NCBI RefSeq assembly: GCF_013373865.1
Contig: NC_050470.1
Coordinates: 3,146,373 to 3,210,372 of the forward strand
Source: Monomorium pharaonis
Lineage: Eukaryota > Arthropoda > Insecta > Hymenoptera > Formicidae
Length of the DNA stretch: 64,000 nucleotides
Direction of reading: 5' to 3'
The notes under the pieces are model-generated. The model made no database searches. It had not been told where the DNA came from and saw only the letters and a list, made by a program, of their open reading frames with translations. The translations under genes and the position numbers were made by a program. This document shows, piece after piece, positions 48,380-60,687 of this stretch (positions are counted from its first letter, which is position 1; each line of letters opens with the position of its first letter).

Positions 48380-51300
48380 TTAATAACGCTCATTGCTTAG
48401 ACTGACGCCCTTTCCCGTCCATCTTTCTTTTAAATCTACTTTCAGACCCAGATCTCTTAATGCGGCTTTCACATTATCCTCTAATTTAGGACCGTGTAAA
48501 CGTACCGCATCTCGTAGTATTTCCTCAACGCCGTACATCAAAAACTCCTTAGACTCGGATTTGTTTCGCACTGACATGTTTCTAATTGCCCAGGAGGCTT
48601 GCTTTAAAATATTTACATGATTAGGATAAGCCTTCATAGCATCTACAATTACTTGAGCTGCGCCGCAATCGTAGAATACACCAGAATTTGAAGTGCTTCG
48701 TAAAGATAATGCCGATATGCAACTCAATCCCGCAGCTACGACGTTTTCCGATCTCTGTTAAATATTAAAATATTAATTTTTTTATAGCTAGTAGTTAGTA
48801 AAAAAAATATTTTAAAAATAATTTTATCATAAAAATAATTTTCTTATCGCATGTGAACTTACTTTCATTCTACTAATAGAGGATACGATTAAAGGAGCAC
48901 ATCCGGAAGTGATGATATGAGACTTCACGTTGTCATTGCCACCGAGTGCTTTGAGCAATTTCAAAGCTTGCCAATTCAATTTTTCGGAATCTGGATATTC
49001 GGTCATTATATCCAAAATAAATTTTAATCCGCCGGCATCCTCTACTTCTTGACAGAATTCATTTCGGACGACCAATGCAGCCAATGTGATCATTAGGTCG
49101 CCTATTACCTTCGTATCCTTTTTAAATCCTGTTTGTGAAAAATGTATTTCATATAACAATGTAATAATATGATAAAATATATATATTACTTAATCCTAAC
49201 AGAATATAAACAAACAATGTAGAATAATTCTCTAAAAAATAATCCAAATATTTGCAAAAAAAATTTAACGATAATTATCAAAACTAATTCAGATTAATAA
49301 TAAAAAAACTATTTAAATTATTTAACACGATTTACTGTTTAACAATCCCGTGATGACATCTAGAGCACCCTTTGCCATGATACTTGCATGTTCGTGTGCC
49401 TTTCCGTATTCATGCCTAATATCATCGTCCAGGACCAAAGCTCTAATTACCGAACATGCATCCTTGACCTCTTGTGCGTCCACATCTGTGCGCACCAGTA
49501 TCTTTTTCAGTTTCTCGAAGATATTCGTTTCAAAGATTTTTTGTCTGTTCAATTCATGCTTTATACAACACTCTCGTATCCAACATAGCAGGCATTGTAA
49601 CGTTGCTGTATCATAATGCTTCTCTAAAATCCTAATAAAAAAAATTTATAAGTTTACTTTGATACAAATCAAAAGACGAATACTTATAAAAGTACATGAA
49701 TCGTATATAATCTTAATCCTTATAATTTTATAACTCCTATAACTGAAGAAAAAATTAATTCTCTTCAAATCAGTTTGACAATTTTTTCGAATTATTTGAA
49801 ACCTAAAAGTTGTAGAAAAATAAATCAATTTTCATCCAATATATAAACTCTCTTACAAACCAGACAATTATTCAAGAAAGAGAGAAAGCAAGAGAGAGAG
49901 AGAGAGAGAGAGAAACTTATATTCTATAGATAAACGTATAATAAGTGACAACAAAAGAGGCAAATTTTTTATCATCAAAACAATAAAGTTTTTCTTATAA
50001 TTTTAGTCTATCTCAAACATATTGCTTTTATTTCTTTAAAATCAGTTTTTTTCATATAATAATAATTACTCTATCTGTAATGCAATCCCTTCGTCATCCA
50101 ACAAATCCGGATAGCCGGACATTAGCGAGGTGATTGTCTCCAGCGTCAATTTCAATATCGCTTGGTTCTTCTGGCAATCTTTCAGGAGATCGATCAGAAT
50201 GTTGTAACATTTACGTTTGCCCGCAAAAACCCTATGTGAGATATCTTTGTCCAACTCTGTTCGCAGTTCTTGCAACGTCTCCGGCACGCGTTCGTAACTT
50301 TTGTCGTTTACAGCGCACGTTAGTCGCTCCAAACACATTACTATCTGCTTATATTTGTCCTCAAGAACTGAATCTGTGACGATCTTGCTCAGATCTACTC
50401 CCTGCGCGAAATAAACGCCATTGTTGTAAATTGTACTATCGCAATGATGATCGGAGCGAGCAGCGTTTATGCCAAAACTTCTAATTGACTTATCTTATAA
50501 ACATTTATATACAATCTTTTTATACATATTTACGATATAATACCATTTTTTAAAAAGAGCTTTCTTTCGTTAATTATCTATTCGTAATAAAGCGTGTAGT
50601 AACAACAAAAACATTTTTCATAACTTACATTAAATTTTTTTCTTTTAAGAAAAAATATTTTCTTTTCTTTTCTCACTAGCATTGAAAACGTTACAGTACA
50701 AGAAACAGATCAATCTCTTAAGATAGACGATAATGACGCGAGTGCTCCGAAACTAAAAGCGTCAAGAAATGCGGCAGGAGCGCATAATAGATTTTATTTT
50801 TGCACTGTGGGTGCATCTTTTAAATAATTTATAAATCTTTGCTTTGTAATAAGGAGTTAAAAAGCAAAAATTTATAGTTTATTTAAAATAATTGTATATT
50901 AACTAATTACAGTATATTATAAAAAGTTTTTAAAAAAATAAAGCATATAAAAATGTTAATTATAAGATTAAAAATAAAATAATTTCTAAATAAGTAATAT
51001 AAAAATACAGTAATATTATGTAATAAAGAGTAGCAATCAAATATTTTAATGATAAAGAATACTTAAGATATTATTTGAATCATATCAGTATTAAAGAACA
51101 TTTTATATTTCATGTTGTGTGTGTGTATTGAGTTTCATATTTATTTCTAATGCCAATGAAAAATCTTGATGACTTATTCAAGATTGACTCATGTAATCAA
51201 GCACCTAATAAGCAGAACATTCGATTAATCACCAAGAACTATATTTTTTTTATGCATACTTTAATTTAAATTTATATATAAACATTATGTTTGAAGCCTC

Positions 51301-51904
51301 CTTTCCAATAGTTTCAGAATTTATCTTTTTATTCTTGATAAAGATAAAGATAATCATGAAAATGTTTATGACGTACAGTATGTATATGTACACTATAGAG
51401 CAAAACTTTCTCTTTGTGTGTGTATGTGTGTGTAAAATATATGTATTTTACTTATATTATGCAATTAATTAATATGTTGATAAAAAATATTAAAATATAT
51501 AATTTAAAAATATATTTATTCATATATGTGTACACACACACACAAACACACACACACACACACACACACACAAATACATATATTTTACATAAATATTAAC
51601 TTTAATTTCTAGATATCTCTTAAGTTTTTCAAAATATTCTGCCTCGAAAGCTCACGTTCTTTTTTTTTTTAATGATGGTGAAATTTCCAGCAGATGAGTC
51701 ACATGATTGCACGCGCAAGGAGCAAAAAGGATATTTTGCATCGATTGGCAAACGCTGTAAACAAAGGGATAAGACAGCTGTGAGTACCTTCATTTCGAAG
51801 CATTTGATAGCGTCCTCAATCGCCTCTTCTTCAGTCATACCGAGGCCCTCCATTAGCTCTTTAATCTCCTCGTCGTAGGCCTCCTGGGTAATAGTCGCGC
51901 TCAT
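48380..51904 (-). CDS. ARMC6: Armadillo repeat-containing protein 6 (ARMC6) homolog, complete, 5 exons
   Basis: Exons on the minus strand in order: 51904-51788, 50401-50070, 49631-49336, 49128-48863, 48754-48380. All introns are GT-AG with matching phases; 1386 nt give 461 residues plus stop, close to the family length. The N-terminus (MSATITQEAYDEEIKELMEG) with the downstream GVDLSKIV is the ARMC6 N-terminal signature. It is followed by helical armadillo repeats such as ILEKHYDTATLQCLLCWIRE, LKFILDIMTEYPDSEKLNWQ and VIVDAMKAYPNHVNILKQAS. The last exon ends in a conserved-looking LKVDLKERWTG tail. ARMC6 is a broadly conserved, poorly characterised protein; an all-armadillo fold suggests a protein-binding scaffold. 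No signal peptide or membrane segment is seen. The gene converges with the ADAMTS-like gene and diverges from the C1-domain gene. Confidence 0.94.
49891..49912. repeat. (AG)n microsatellite
   Basis: A run of AG dinucleotides in the intron between ARMC6 coding exons 2 and 3. Confidence 0.95.
51532..51572. repeat. (AC)n microsatellite
   Basis: An AC dinucleotide run with one AAAC interruption, inside the first intron of the ARMC6 homolog. A shorter TG run lies near 51415-51434 in the opposite sense. Confidence 0.95.
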
Positions 51905-52620
51905 GATAATGTGAATTTCTCTCACCGGTATGCTCCGTTTTGCTATATAAGGAAATGATCGCCGCGTCGAGTCGCGCGAGCAAAGCGAGCGTGCACTGCC
52001 ACTGACTCGTCCATGTGATAACAAAGAGAGCGGGACCTGTCAACGCGATCGCGCGTTCACAAACCCCACTCGGCCGTATCCTCGAACAAAAAGTCCAAAT
52101 ATCCATATACAAATGAGTTTTGGAACGTCGTTATTGTAAAAGTACATACGTATTATTTTCCACGCACATATAATTCCAAGAGTAAAAGAATGCTTTTCTC
52201 CTTTCATAATTTTTTTTTATTTTTAACTTATATAAAAGTTAACAAGTTACAGTTTATTTATTTTAATTATGTATATAAATTAAAAGTTATTAACTTTGTT
52301 ATTTAACTTGTAAAACTTTTTAAATATCTGATTTTAATTTGTATTCAATTTTAATTTTACCGATTATTTTGCTTATTTTCAATTCTACAAATCCAACTAT
52401 ATAATCTTTTAATTGTATTTACAGAATTAAAAATCTTTTTCCACAATTAAAGTATAGACGGTAACATAATGCGCACGTAAGAATTTTATATAAAATACAA
52501 AAAAAAATTTTAATTTGTAAATTGTATTAAACTTTTTTTTGTGAATTGAAAATAATCAAAATAATCGGTAAAACAGAACAGCTTTATGTTTATCTCGGAA
52601 AGTCGCATTTAAAAATCGCG
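51905..52620. promoter_or_regulatory. Divergent promoter interval between ARMC6 and the C1-domain gene
   Basis: The ARMC6 start codon (51904, minus) and the CpG-rich 5' exon region of the plus-strand gene (~52.6 kb) face away from each other. Positions ~51950-52090 are CpG-rich and probably contain the ARMC6 5' UTR and start site. 52130-52590 is an AT-rich spacer. No TATA box or clear initiator could be assigned. Confidence 0.4.
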
Positions 52621-53107
52621 GAGTAGCGAGCGCTCGTTCTCGATCGCGCAATCGATTGCGGTCGATCTCGAATCGAGTGTTGCGATCTCAGCTGCCTAGA
52701 CTCTGGCCTAACCGTGTTCGTTCGTGGCCGCGGCACGGCCGACGATATTATTATTGTGCCCCCCTTCCCTTTCCCTCTCGTGTTTGATATCCGACGCGAT
52801 TTGTCTGCGAGTTCCCGGCATATGTGGCCAACGGAGATAATCTGAGAGGAGGGAGGAGCACCAAGCGTCGTCGTCGTCGTCATCATCATCATCGTTGTCG
52901 TCGTCGTCGTCGTCGCCGCCGCCGTCGTCTTTGTAGCTGTCGCCCTCGCGCCGCTTCCCCTCTCTCGGCCCTTCTCGGCAAGCGAGGTGTCGAGTTTTTT
53001 CGTCATCGAGGAGTCCCGTTGGCGAGGTGTAGCGTGTATTCCCGTCTGTCCTCGCTGCTCCCGTTTTCACGCCTTCCAAGCTCGACGAGCGCAACGTGAG
53101 ACACAAG
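52620..53107 (+). other. Probable 5' untranslated exon of the C1-domain gene
   Basis: A CpG-rich block with a GTC/ATC trinucleotide repeat ends at a good donor (ACAAG|GTAAGC, 53108). The frame that reads through the donor in phase 1 has no ATG after its last stop near 52840, so the exon is more likely non-coding. A strong acceptor (TTTATTTCAG) at 54063 is a plausible partner. The exon start is not determined. Confidence 0.35.
52866..52928. repeat. (GTC)/(ATC)/(GCC) trinucleotide tract
   Basis: Tandem GTC, then ATC, then GTC and GCC triplets in the CpG-rich 5' region of the C1-domain gene. It opens long acidic, basic or valine-rich frames on both strands that are not evidence of a gene. Confidence 0.95.
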
Positions 53108-54063
53108 GTAAGCGCAGGCCGATTCCTCCCGGGGCCTCACCACGCTCGGCACACGTGAATTCCCCGTTCGCGTCGAGACGCGCGGTCTCATGCGTGCACG
53201 TCGTGCACACATCCCCTCGGTGACAGCTACCTGAGGGATGCCTCCAGGACGCCGCGGTATTGCTGGCTCCAAAGCTCCCCCAGCGAAGAATATAGACGGA
53301 ATTTCTTCGCGTCGCCGGATACAGATGTGAAAAATATCTGTTTCGTAGCGATGGAAAGCCTTTTGCGCCTTGCATGAAGAGGCTGGTTTGTTTGAGTTCC
53401 CGTCTCACCGAGTATTCTGTTCGGGTCCGTGAAAGATTTTTAGACACTTTCTGGTATAAAACGTGATTTTTTTTAATCTTGCTAAACGGCTTCCAAAAAG
53501 TGTTTGCTAGCACCGATTCGAGCAACTCGAGTCACTTTGACGTAGGTTTGGAAGATAACAAGTAGAGTTTTTTTCAATTAGGCTGTTCTTATAAGTATAA
53601 TTAGGGATTTTCCTAATTGTAAACAATTATACTCTTGTTTATCAATTTTTAGTGCTTGTTTATTTTTTTGTCACTCATCAATTGAACAACATAGTGTTTG
53701 GTTTCTCTTAATATTATTATAATGTGAAATTTGTTTAGAAATATTAAAATAACCTTGTTATATTATGTTTTGTTTTATAAACATTAGTGCATAGAGTGTA
53801 ATCTGTTCATAATTTTTTTATATTTACAAAAAAGTTAATTTCACTGAAAAAATATAAATGGATTGAAATATTTTTAAGTTATTTCAGTTTTTAGTTAGAT
53901 ATTTTTTAAATTTAAGTTAAAATGCTTTTACCAATTTAAAGAAAAGATACTCCAAAGCTGCTTAAATTTTAAGAAATTATATTTATTAATTTGCAGTGTG
54001 AAAAAAACATTTGTTTGACTTGAACGTAATATAATGTAATATAATGTTATTTGTTTATTTCAG

Positions 54064-54180
54064 AGACCACATCTCGTAGACTGGTAGCAGTATCTTGGAT
54101 ATGAAACATAGAAATAGTGAAATAGAAGGAGAACTACACTCAAAGAGTGGATGTCCGCGGAAGAAATACAAATGAGAGTG
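54064..54180 (+). other. Possible second 5' exon of the C1-domain gene
   Basis: It follows a strong pyrimidine-rich acceptor (GTTTATTTCAG). It contains an ATG opening a short frame of 24 codons (MKHRNSEIEGEL...) that ends in TGA. No convincing donor was found that would join this frame in phase 1 to the next exon at 54784, so it may be untranslated or carry a short upstream ORF. The end given is approximate. Confidence 0.3.
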
Positions 54181-54783
54181 ATAAAGATTATAATGCATTG
54201 CACTGTTATGCATAAATAATTATCACAGTGTTCATATTACCTTACTGTAGAGGAGTTTGACATATTGGATGAACCAAACGCCATTGAGACAACATTATCG
54301 CACTTGAGTCTTACTATATTTATGTACAGCAATAGAGATAATTTTTAAAAGGATATAACATTATATAAAAATACAGAAGTAGCTTTTTTAACGAAGAGAA
54401 TAAATCATTATTTTTAATAAATTAGAGATAAAACGTATGAGAATCAAATCGTATGTGCCCAATAAGAAGATAAGTTGTATCGACGATAAGCACAAAAATC
54501 GGCTTTCCTAAATAATGCTCAAACGGCCGCAGTTACTCTGGAATTAAGTAAGAGCCTCTTCCGATACGCGATTCAAGTGCAAAGTGGTAAAGAAAATGAG
54601 AGTCGTTGAGTCTCCCCGAGGAGGATGCACAAAAATTGTGAAAGATTATGTCCTGTGATTGTAGTATCCCATGAGATTGTTTACATTTGCTGCATGCCAT
54701 GTGTGACTGACGAACGAGTAAACTCACGTATATTGTTCTATGGAGACGATGATATGTTGATGTGATCGTTTTCTTCCTTCGAG

Positions 54784-55643
54784 ACTACACTAACGCGCTA
54801 CGCTCGAGAAGATTCGTGTCAATCTCGTGCGACTCGAGAAGCAAACAAGAGGACTTTGTGCCTGGTATGAAAATTATTATACTAATCGGCTATAAAAATA
54901 CATGCATAAAGTCAACTTATGGTATCGTTTGGTCTGGCGACTTTATTCTTTTAAATGGTCGCTTATTTTCATAATTTATAGATTTGTATATGTATTTTAT
55001 TCATATGATTTTGGTCCTAGACACGGAGGGTACAACCGACCGAGTCCTAATGCTGAAAGGAAACTTGTCGGCGTATCTCGACACGCACAATGAAGAAGAG
55101 TCGTCTTATGTAACGCTCAATAATGGGCCGTATGGTAAATATCAGCATTACACATATGCAATATCAAGTGCGTTACTTTCACATCTTACTGATCAATCCG
55201 ATTAGATCAATCCGTTTGTTAATTTATCATTTCTTTGTTACAGCGTATGTAGCAGATTCAATGAGCACGGAACAGAACAAGTTCAGCCACGTCCTCGTAG
55301 ATGTATACTTTGTAACGCCCATCCTTTGCAAGCATTGTGAGTACATCGTTAATCACAGTTTATGTGGTTTATTATATGAATTAAGTTTGTGTTAATGTAA
55401 AAGCGTTATTGAAGTAATTTTCTTTTGATGTCGTACCTCTTGTTCTTTTACCGTTTATTTTACCGTTATTATTATTCGTCATGAAAATATATAATCTAAC
55501 TATTTACTGTATACATTGAATAATTATAATCAAGATTCAGAGAATATCATTGTTATAAATGTGAATACATAGTCGTTTATATGTTTGTTTTATAGGTGAA
55601 GATTATATCTGGGGCACTGGGAAAGTGGGAGTCAAGTGCAAAG
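54784..55643 (+). CDS. 5' part of a C1-type zinc-finger protein gene (partial, 4 exons seen)
   Basis: Exons 54784-54864, 55021-55134, 55244-55336 and 55596-55643 are all flanked by AG/GT and all start and end in phase 1. The joined frame is open: a leader (SISCDSRSKQEDFVP), an acidic middle (LMLKGNLSAYLDTHNEEES), then HVLVDVYFVTPILCKHC and EDYIWGTGKVGVKCK. The His, CxxC and later Cys spacing match the first half of a C1 (phorbol-ester/DAG type) zinc finger; the remaining Cys/His ligands should lie in a downstream exon, which I did not find before the window end. The start codon is unresolved: the first exon has no ATG in frame, and the first Met falls within the second (MLKGN). Candidate families include STAC-like, RhoGAP/RhoGEF and other C1 signalling proteins; I cannot choose. 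The 54784 acceptor is the weakest junction. Confidence 0.6.
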
Positions 55644-56359
55644 GTAAGACAATCGTAATTAGCTGTAATGTAGAAAGTTTTTTGTTTGTTTTTTCCATTC
55701 GTGTCAGACATATTATATATTTTATATAACGCTTAAAGTGTATCTTTGATCTGTTCTACCATATATTTGCATAATAAAAGTCAAAGATGGAGTAGATTTC
55801 TTTCGTTCTGAAAATAGCATTCAGCAAATGTTACAACGTATATATATTCGGTTTTTACTTGTGAAAGGTGGGAAAATGAAAAAAATCTACGATTTTTATG
55901 CAGTTAACGTTTTAGTAATCAGTAATACAAGCTACGTATCAACTTGGTGATTTTTACTGTCAATTAAACTTTACAACTTGCTTTACAAATTTACATTATT
56001 ATCAATGAAATACATTTTATTGGAAGCTGCAAAAATTGTTGATAAATATAAGACAATAGCTGTAGTCGATTGATAAAGAAATATTTATTATCATTTTTAT
56101 CGTGCAACAATAATATTTTTACGATTTGCGGCGAGGATGCCCGAAAATATCGCGACACACTTCCGGGGCTTGGGTGATAAGAATCATCTGGGTGAACACC
56201 AGTTAAATCACGGCGACATCCCTTCGCCGGGAACTGCGATGTGTTGATTATCAATCCTCGCATGGATCACCGTCGAGGGCGGCACCGTAGCATAGTAACA
56301 CGCCGGCGACTCGCGTTGATTTCAAGAGCGGCGCGCTATCGCGTCCCCCTTCACCTTCG

Positions 56360-56402
56360 CCGCCACCGCCACCGACACCACCACCACCACCATCGCCGCC
56401 GC
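56360..56402. repeat. (CCR)n trinucleotide tract
   Basis: CCG, CCA and CCACC units in a CpG-rich block at 56240-56560. The His-, Pro- and Gly-rich frames it creates on the two strands are compositional. Confidence 0.9.
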
Positions 56403-56692
56403 GCCGGTTTCTCTCCCGAAACTCCGCGGCCCTCTCCGGTCTCCCTGCCAATCCCTCCCCCGCGACATCGTACGAGCCAGGACCGTATCTAATCGGAGTA
56501 ACACTTTCCGACCTGGCCGTAGGTATCGTTCTGCTTTTTAATCCGGGATCGGCTATCGCGTTGTCGTACAGTGTTGCGGGTCGGATAATCGAAATCGTAT
56601 GGTTTCTCAAACATGATGGCACAACAAATCGTTGTAACATAAAGCTTACCATGTAGCACAATCACGGAAAGAATAAGTTTGCTGGTGTATCT

Positions 56693-56880
56693 AAAAATTT
56701 AGCTTGCTACTTTAAAAATAATTTTGTCGGATTATTAAAGTAGTTGTGGAAGACGTTCAAGCATGATGAACAATGCTGCAAAAAGTTTTGACATTCTTGC
56801 CGAAGTTTGAGCGTCCTGTATAATTATTTTGATAATCTAACAAAATTATATTTAGATAATTGTAGCCAGCTAAATTTTTT
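56693..56880. mobile_element. Dispersed inverted-repeat family, copy downstream of the C1 gene exons
   Basis: The left arm has AAAAATTTAGCTTGCTAC then AAAAATAATTTTGTCGGATT. The right arm has AATCTAACAAAATTATATTT then CCAGCTAAATTTTTT. It shares both arms and overall size with the 33.3-kb copy, including a similar interior (GTTGT...CGT.CA and GCATTGCT.-like words). It sits immediately before the 140-bp MITE. Confidence 0.65.
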
Positions 56881-56888
56881 AATACTTA

Positions 56889-57028
56889 GAGTCGGTTGTT
56901 CCAACTTCTTGGTAAACTTACTTACTAGGTAAGCATGTGTCTATCTTCATTTCTTTTCTTAAATAAATAAAGACAAACATATATTTATCTGATAGGTAAG
57001 TTTACCAAGAAGTTGGAACAACCGACCC
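56889..57028. mobile_element. 140-bp inverted-repeat MITE with TTA target duplication
   Basis: The left end GAGTCGGTTGTTCCAACTTC matches the reverse complement of the right end over ~35 bp through TTGGTAAACTTAC, with one mismatch near the tip (GAGTCGG versus GGGTCGG). TTA flanks both sides (56886-56888 and 57029-57031). The ~70-bp centre is AT-rich and non-coding. The three-base duplication suggests a PIF/Harbinger-type non-autonomous element, an inference from the target site only. Confidence 0.8.
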
Positions 57029-60000
57029 TTAATATTTTAAATAATATTTAAAAAAAAGATATAATATTTTGTTGAAATGTGAGATTATCAATTTTTTTTA
57101 AGATTAAATTATATACATAAACAAGATTATTATTAATTTATATATTATAAGCAAGAATACGATTTTTTTCTTATATATGTGAAACAAAGAATATTAAATA
57201 GAATACATTAGTTTTAATTATAAATAATTTGATACTAACGTTTGATATTGTCGTTTTTCTGTGTTAAATACATGGGTATGCATATCTAACGAATCCATAA
57301 TTCAATGATATTGTAATTATATTTGGACATTTCCATTATAATAATTTTCCAATTTTATCTTAGAAATATGTAATAGTACTAAAAAAATAGCTCTTATCTA
57401 TGCAAATTTATATATATGTATCGCTCATTCTACTTTTCTTGCAACAATGACATTTCCGGAAAAAATTACATATAAATACAATAATAAATACTATTGTATT
57501 TATCATGTATGTATAATATAAATTCTTCTAAAATATTATAATAGATATGATGTTTTACTTATAATATTACAGTATTTTAATTCTACAGTATGATATAATA
57601 TTTTTTATTGATATTGTTGGATTATAAAAGATAGTAAGAAATAAAATTTTAATTTATTACTTGCAAGTACACACATATAGATTTTATTTTCATAATTTGT
57701 ATACTTTATACAATAGTTTAAATTTAGGACAATTTTTACATATTTTACATTCAGCTTTTTTCGTTATTGATTAGACGAGTTTTATGAAGTATTTTCGATT
57801 ATATGTATCTAACATAATATTACTCGAGAAACAACAAATTGAAAATTTATAGATATTGTCATGCATTCAAAATTAAGATATTCTACAAGTAAAACGTAAT
57901 ATAAGAGAATGAATATTTGCTTTTTTTTTTTAAGCGAGCGTCTTTATAAACGCGTACATTGATGATTTTGCTCGCATGCCTCGAGTATAATAGCATTTAT
58001 ATTTATTCGCATACAAAATCAACTTTATGAGTCATATGTCACGAATCTAACTCGTACGGCCAGATTATTGGTGTCTGTCATGACAAAAAAAAGTTGTTTG
58101 CAAGTGCATTGTGAGATATGGAGAAAATACCTAGCGATAAAATGCGCAAGAGACTTCACTTACGTCTTACATGATATGCGGAACATTACGTGTGCATTTG
58201 CCGAACACGATCTAGTATTTAAAGCAAACGCATTTGCGTTCGATTTTTGATCAAGAAAACATTCTCTTATCCACATCTTTTATTTATCTCGATTTTTGTG
58301 TGATGAATCTTACATTCAATACGCCGTTTTCCATGTGTAAGCGAACTCGTGTTGTAATTGGATCAAGTAACAGATTTTATCCGTCACGTGGAAATCGATT
58401 ACTCAGCCGATCATATTGTCCGATATCACTGGCACTTTAATGATGACTTCGACTAATTTGGATCTCCATCTAGTTTACCATATTTGCCACTGTTACGTCG
58501 TCTGTGTAATTTCGTAAATTATTATAGAATAATAATTTTGATTGTCCCATTCTCCCATTACATCCAATTTTAACGGCGAATTCCACGACCAATTTAGAAT
58601 TTTCTTTAGAGAGAGAGAGAGAGAGACTCGAATATTATTATTTACCGTTTCATTTCCTATCTTTCAACATAAATAATTAGGATCTCAAAGGAAGGAGTTC
58701 GACTTTACTTCCATTGGAGTAAAGACGATTTGAAATAAGCTCTAGAGAATCACGTTAGTATACAGAGAGAATTTTCTCTTAGAATTTACCCTCGAAATCA
58801 TTGTACGTCGTGGAATAATATGGACTTTGAAGAATTTTATTATACTTTTGGTAAAATTTTTCGAAGGCCATGTTGTTCCACAACTGTCACAATTTTGAGA
58901 ATAAATTCTAAGAGATAATATTCTGAAAATTCTGAATCCCTAGCGATCGTGTTGATCTCTTTTCTAAAACGTGAAACCGAAACGACATATACACTTTAAC
59001 GATAAATGATAAATCTTAGCTTGACTCTCGCGTATCTCGAATCTTATGTACAACATATCGAGAGCCTTGTCAAAGTTTTTTCCAATATCTATGTGCGGCG
59101 ACAAGTCTACTTTGGTTAGAGATCTATTTCTAAAAATACTAGGAAACCGGCGCGATCCGGTTTTCGGGTGCGTCAAGGGTCAATCATGTTCTCTCGGTCT
59201 TGCTTGTTCTTGTTGGAAAAATCGCCGTGCACGCACGCTCGACGTAACTTTGCTCGCGACGGCGCCTTTACACGGTCGAAGTGTTTCACTCTCCCCGGGA
59301 GCAGTGACGTGCGAGTGCGGGCCGTTTCGCTGGCGAAGGAATAGCGGTTGGCACGTGGTAATCCTTGAAAATTGGCGCGTTCGATTATGAAGCCGCGAAT
59401 GGACAAGCGGAGCCAACGAACGAGCGAGTGAGCGAGCGAGACGCGCTCGTACGCCCACGCGACTTCGCATTTGCAACGACGAATCGCTGAGCTGCTTATC
59501 GAACGTTGCGAAATTTAATCTGGTCTCCCCCCCCCCCCCTCGTCCCTCTCCGGAATAATAGATTTGTTTTACTTCGACGTATACAAAATATAAAAAAAAA
59601 AGTAGACACGTCGAGAGTTCCTGTTTTCACATTTCGCTTTATGCTCTCGTGAAACATTTGCGTTTATGCTGAATCGAAGATAGAGTTACGCGATGTTAGA
59701 GGCTATTGTTGAGATAAATCCAATTTAAAATCCAATCGCATTAAATTTCATCATCCAGGGAACTCTGATAAGGCACGTCGATGTTGTGTTTCTACTTTCG
59801 AATCAATCAACCTCTCGCTAAAGGTTTATCCTTAAAACAAACTTGATATCAATTATATGTTTGCAACTTTATAAGTCTTTTAAGTCTCACTGAATCAGAT
59901 TCATTTTGTATCCAAGTGACATTTTTTAGTTTATAAGGGAACATCGACGTCGAGTTGATTGCGGAATTCTATCATTAACGCTGGACTATCCAGTACGCTT

Positions 60001-60665
60001 GATTAATATTTTTCACTTTCGGGTTAGACATGTTTTGATCGCGTCTGGATATCCGTACGCCACGATCCGACAGTTTGATATCTTCACTTTTTAATTCAGC
60101 GCACATTTTTGGCTGTCGATATTCTCACGTGATACACACACGACGACACGGCGGGAGTGTCTCTTTAACAATTTAAAAATATAAAATCACGCTCTCGGGA
60201 CAGAAAGTCGCGTCTCTCCCATCTTTTCTCTTTCATTACGTTGACAACGGGTCCTCCGTAATTGTAGCCGACATATTACGTTCGCTCCTCAGTTGGTCGG
60301 CCGGAAGTCGTGCAAGATGAAATATTAATTGATCGTAGTAATTATACGCCGCCGTAGCGTAGCGTCCCGTTTGTGGGATCGTTCGTGCGCGCGGAATTTA
60401 ATTGGTGTACATCTCGGAAAATTTTCGCGGTACCTCACGGCGGGTATATACACAAAATATACATTCGTGGGGCGCGCTACTTGCCAAATTGCGATCAGCT
60501 GCTTCGGCATAAATCTCCGACCGGTGTCAACGGAATACCTTCGCGGAATAAACACACGCGCGAGAGGTAGCCTGGCGGGGAGACGACGTGGAGAAGTGAA
60601 TTTATTACGCGTTCTGGGATAAATCTCATAAGTGCATTAAAACGTGGGACGTGGTCCGGGGTCCG

Positions 60666-60687
60666 AAAAAAAAAAAAAAAAAAAAAA
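60666..60687. repeat. Poly-A tract of 22 bases
   Basis: A long A run in CpG-rich DNA. It could be the tail of a retroposed sequence, but no homologous body or target duplication was recognised. Confidence 0.9.

Noticed and set aside
52590..53106. Asp/Thr/Met-run frames opposite the GTC/ATC repeat
   Set aside because: Created by the trinucleotide repeat read on the minus strand; no conserved sequence outside the repeat.
54533..54727. Small minus-strand frame with CSKC and several Cys/His residues
   Set aside because: Zinc-finger-like spacing is not maintained, the frame is 64 codons, and it overlaps the plus-strand 5' region of the C1 gene.
58068..58250. Possible second half of the C1 zinc finger (CLQVHCEIW)
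   Set aside because: Cys/His spacing does not complete a C1 domain and no convincing phase-1 acceptor precedes it.
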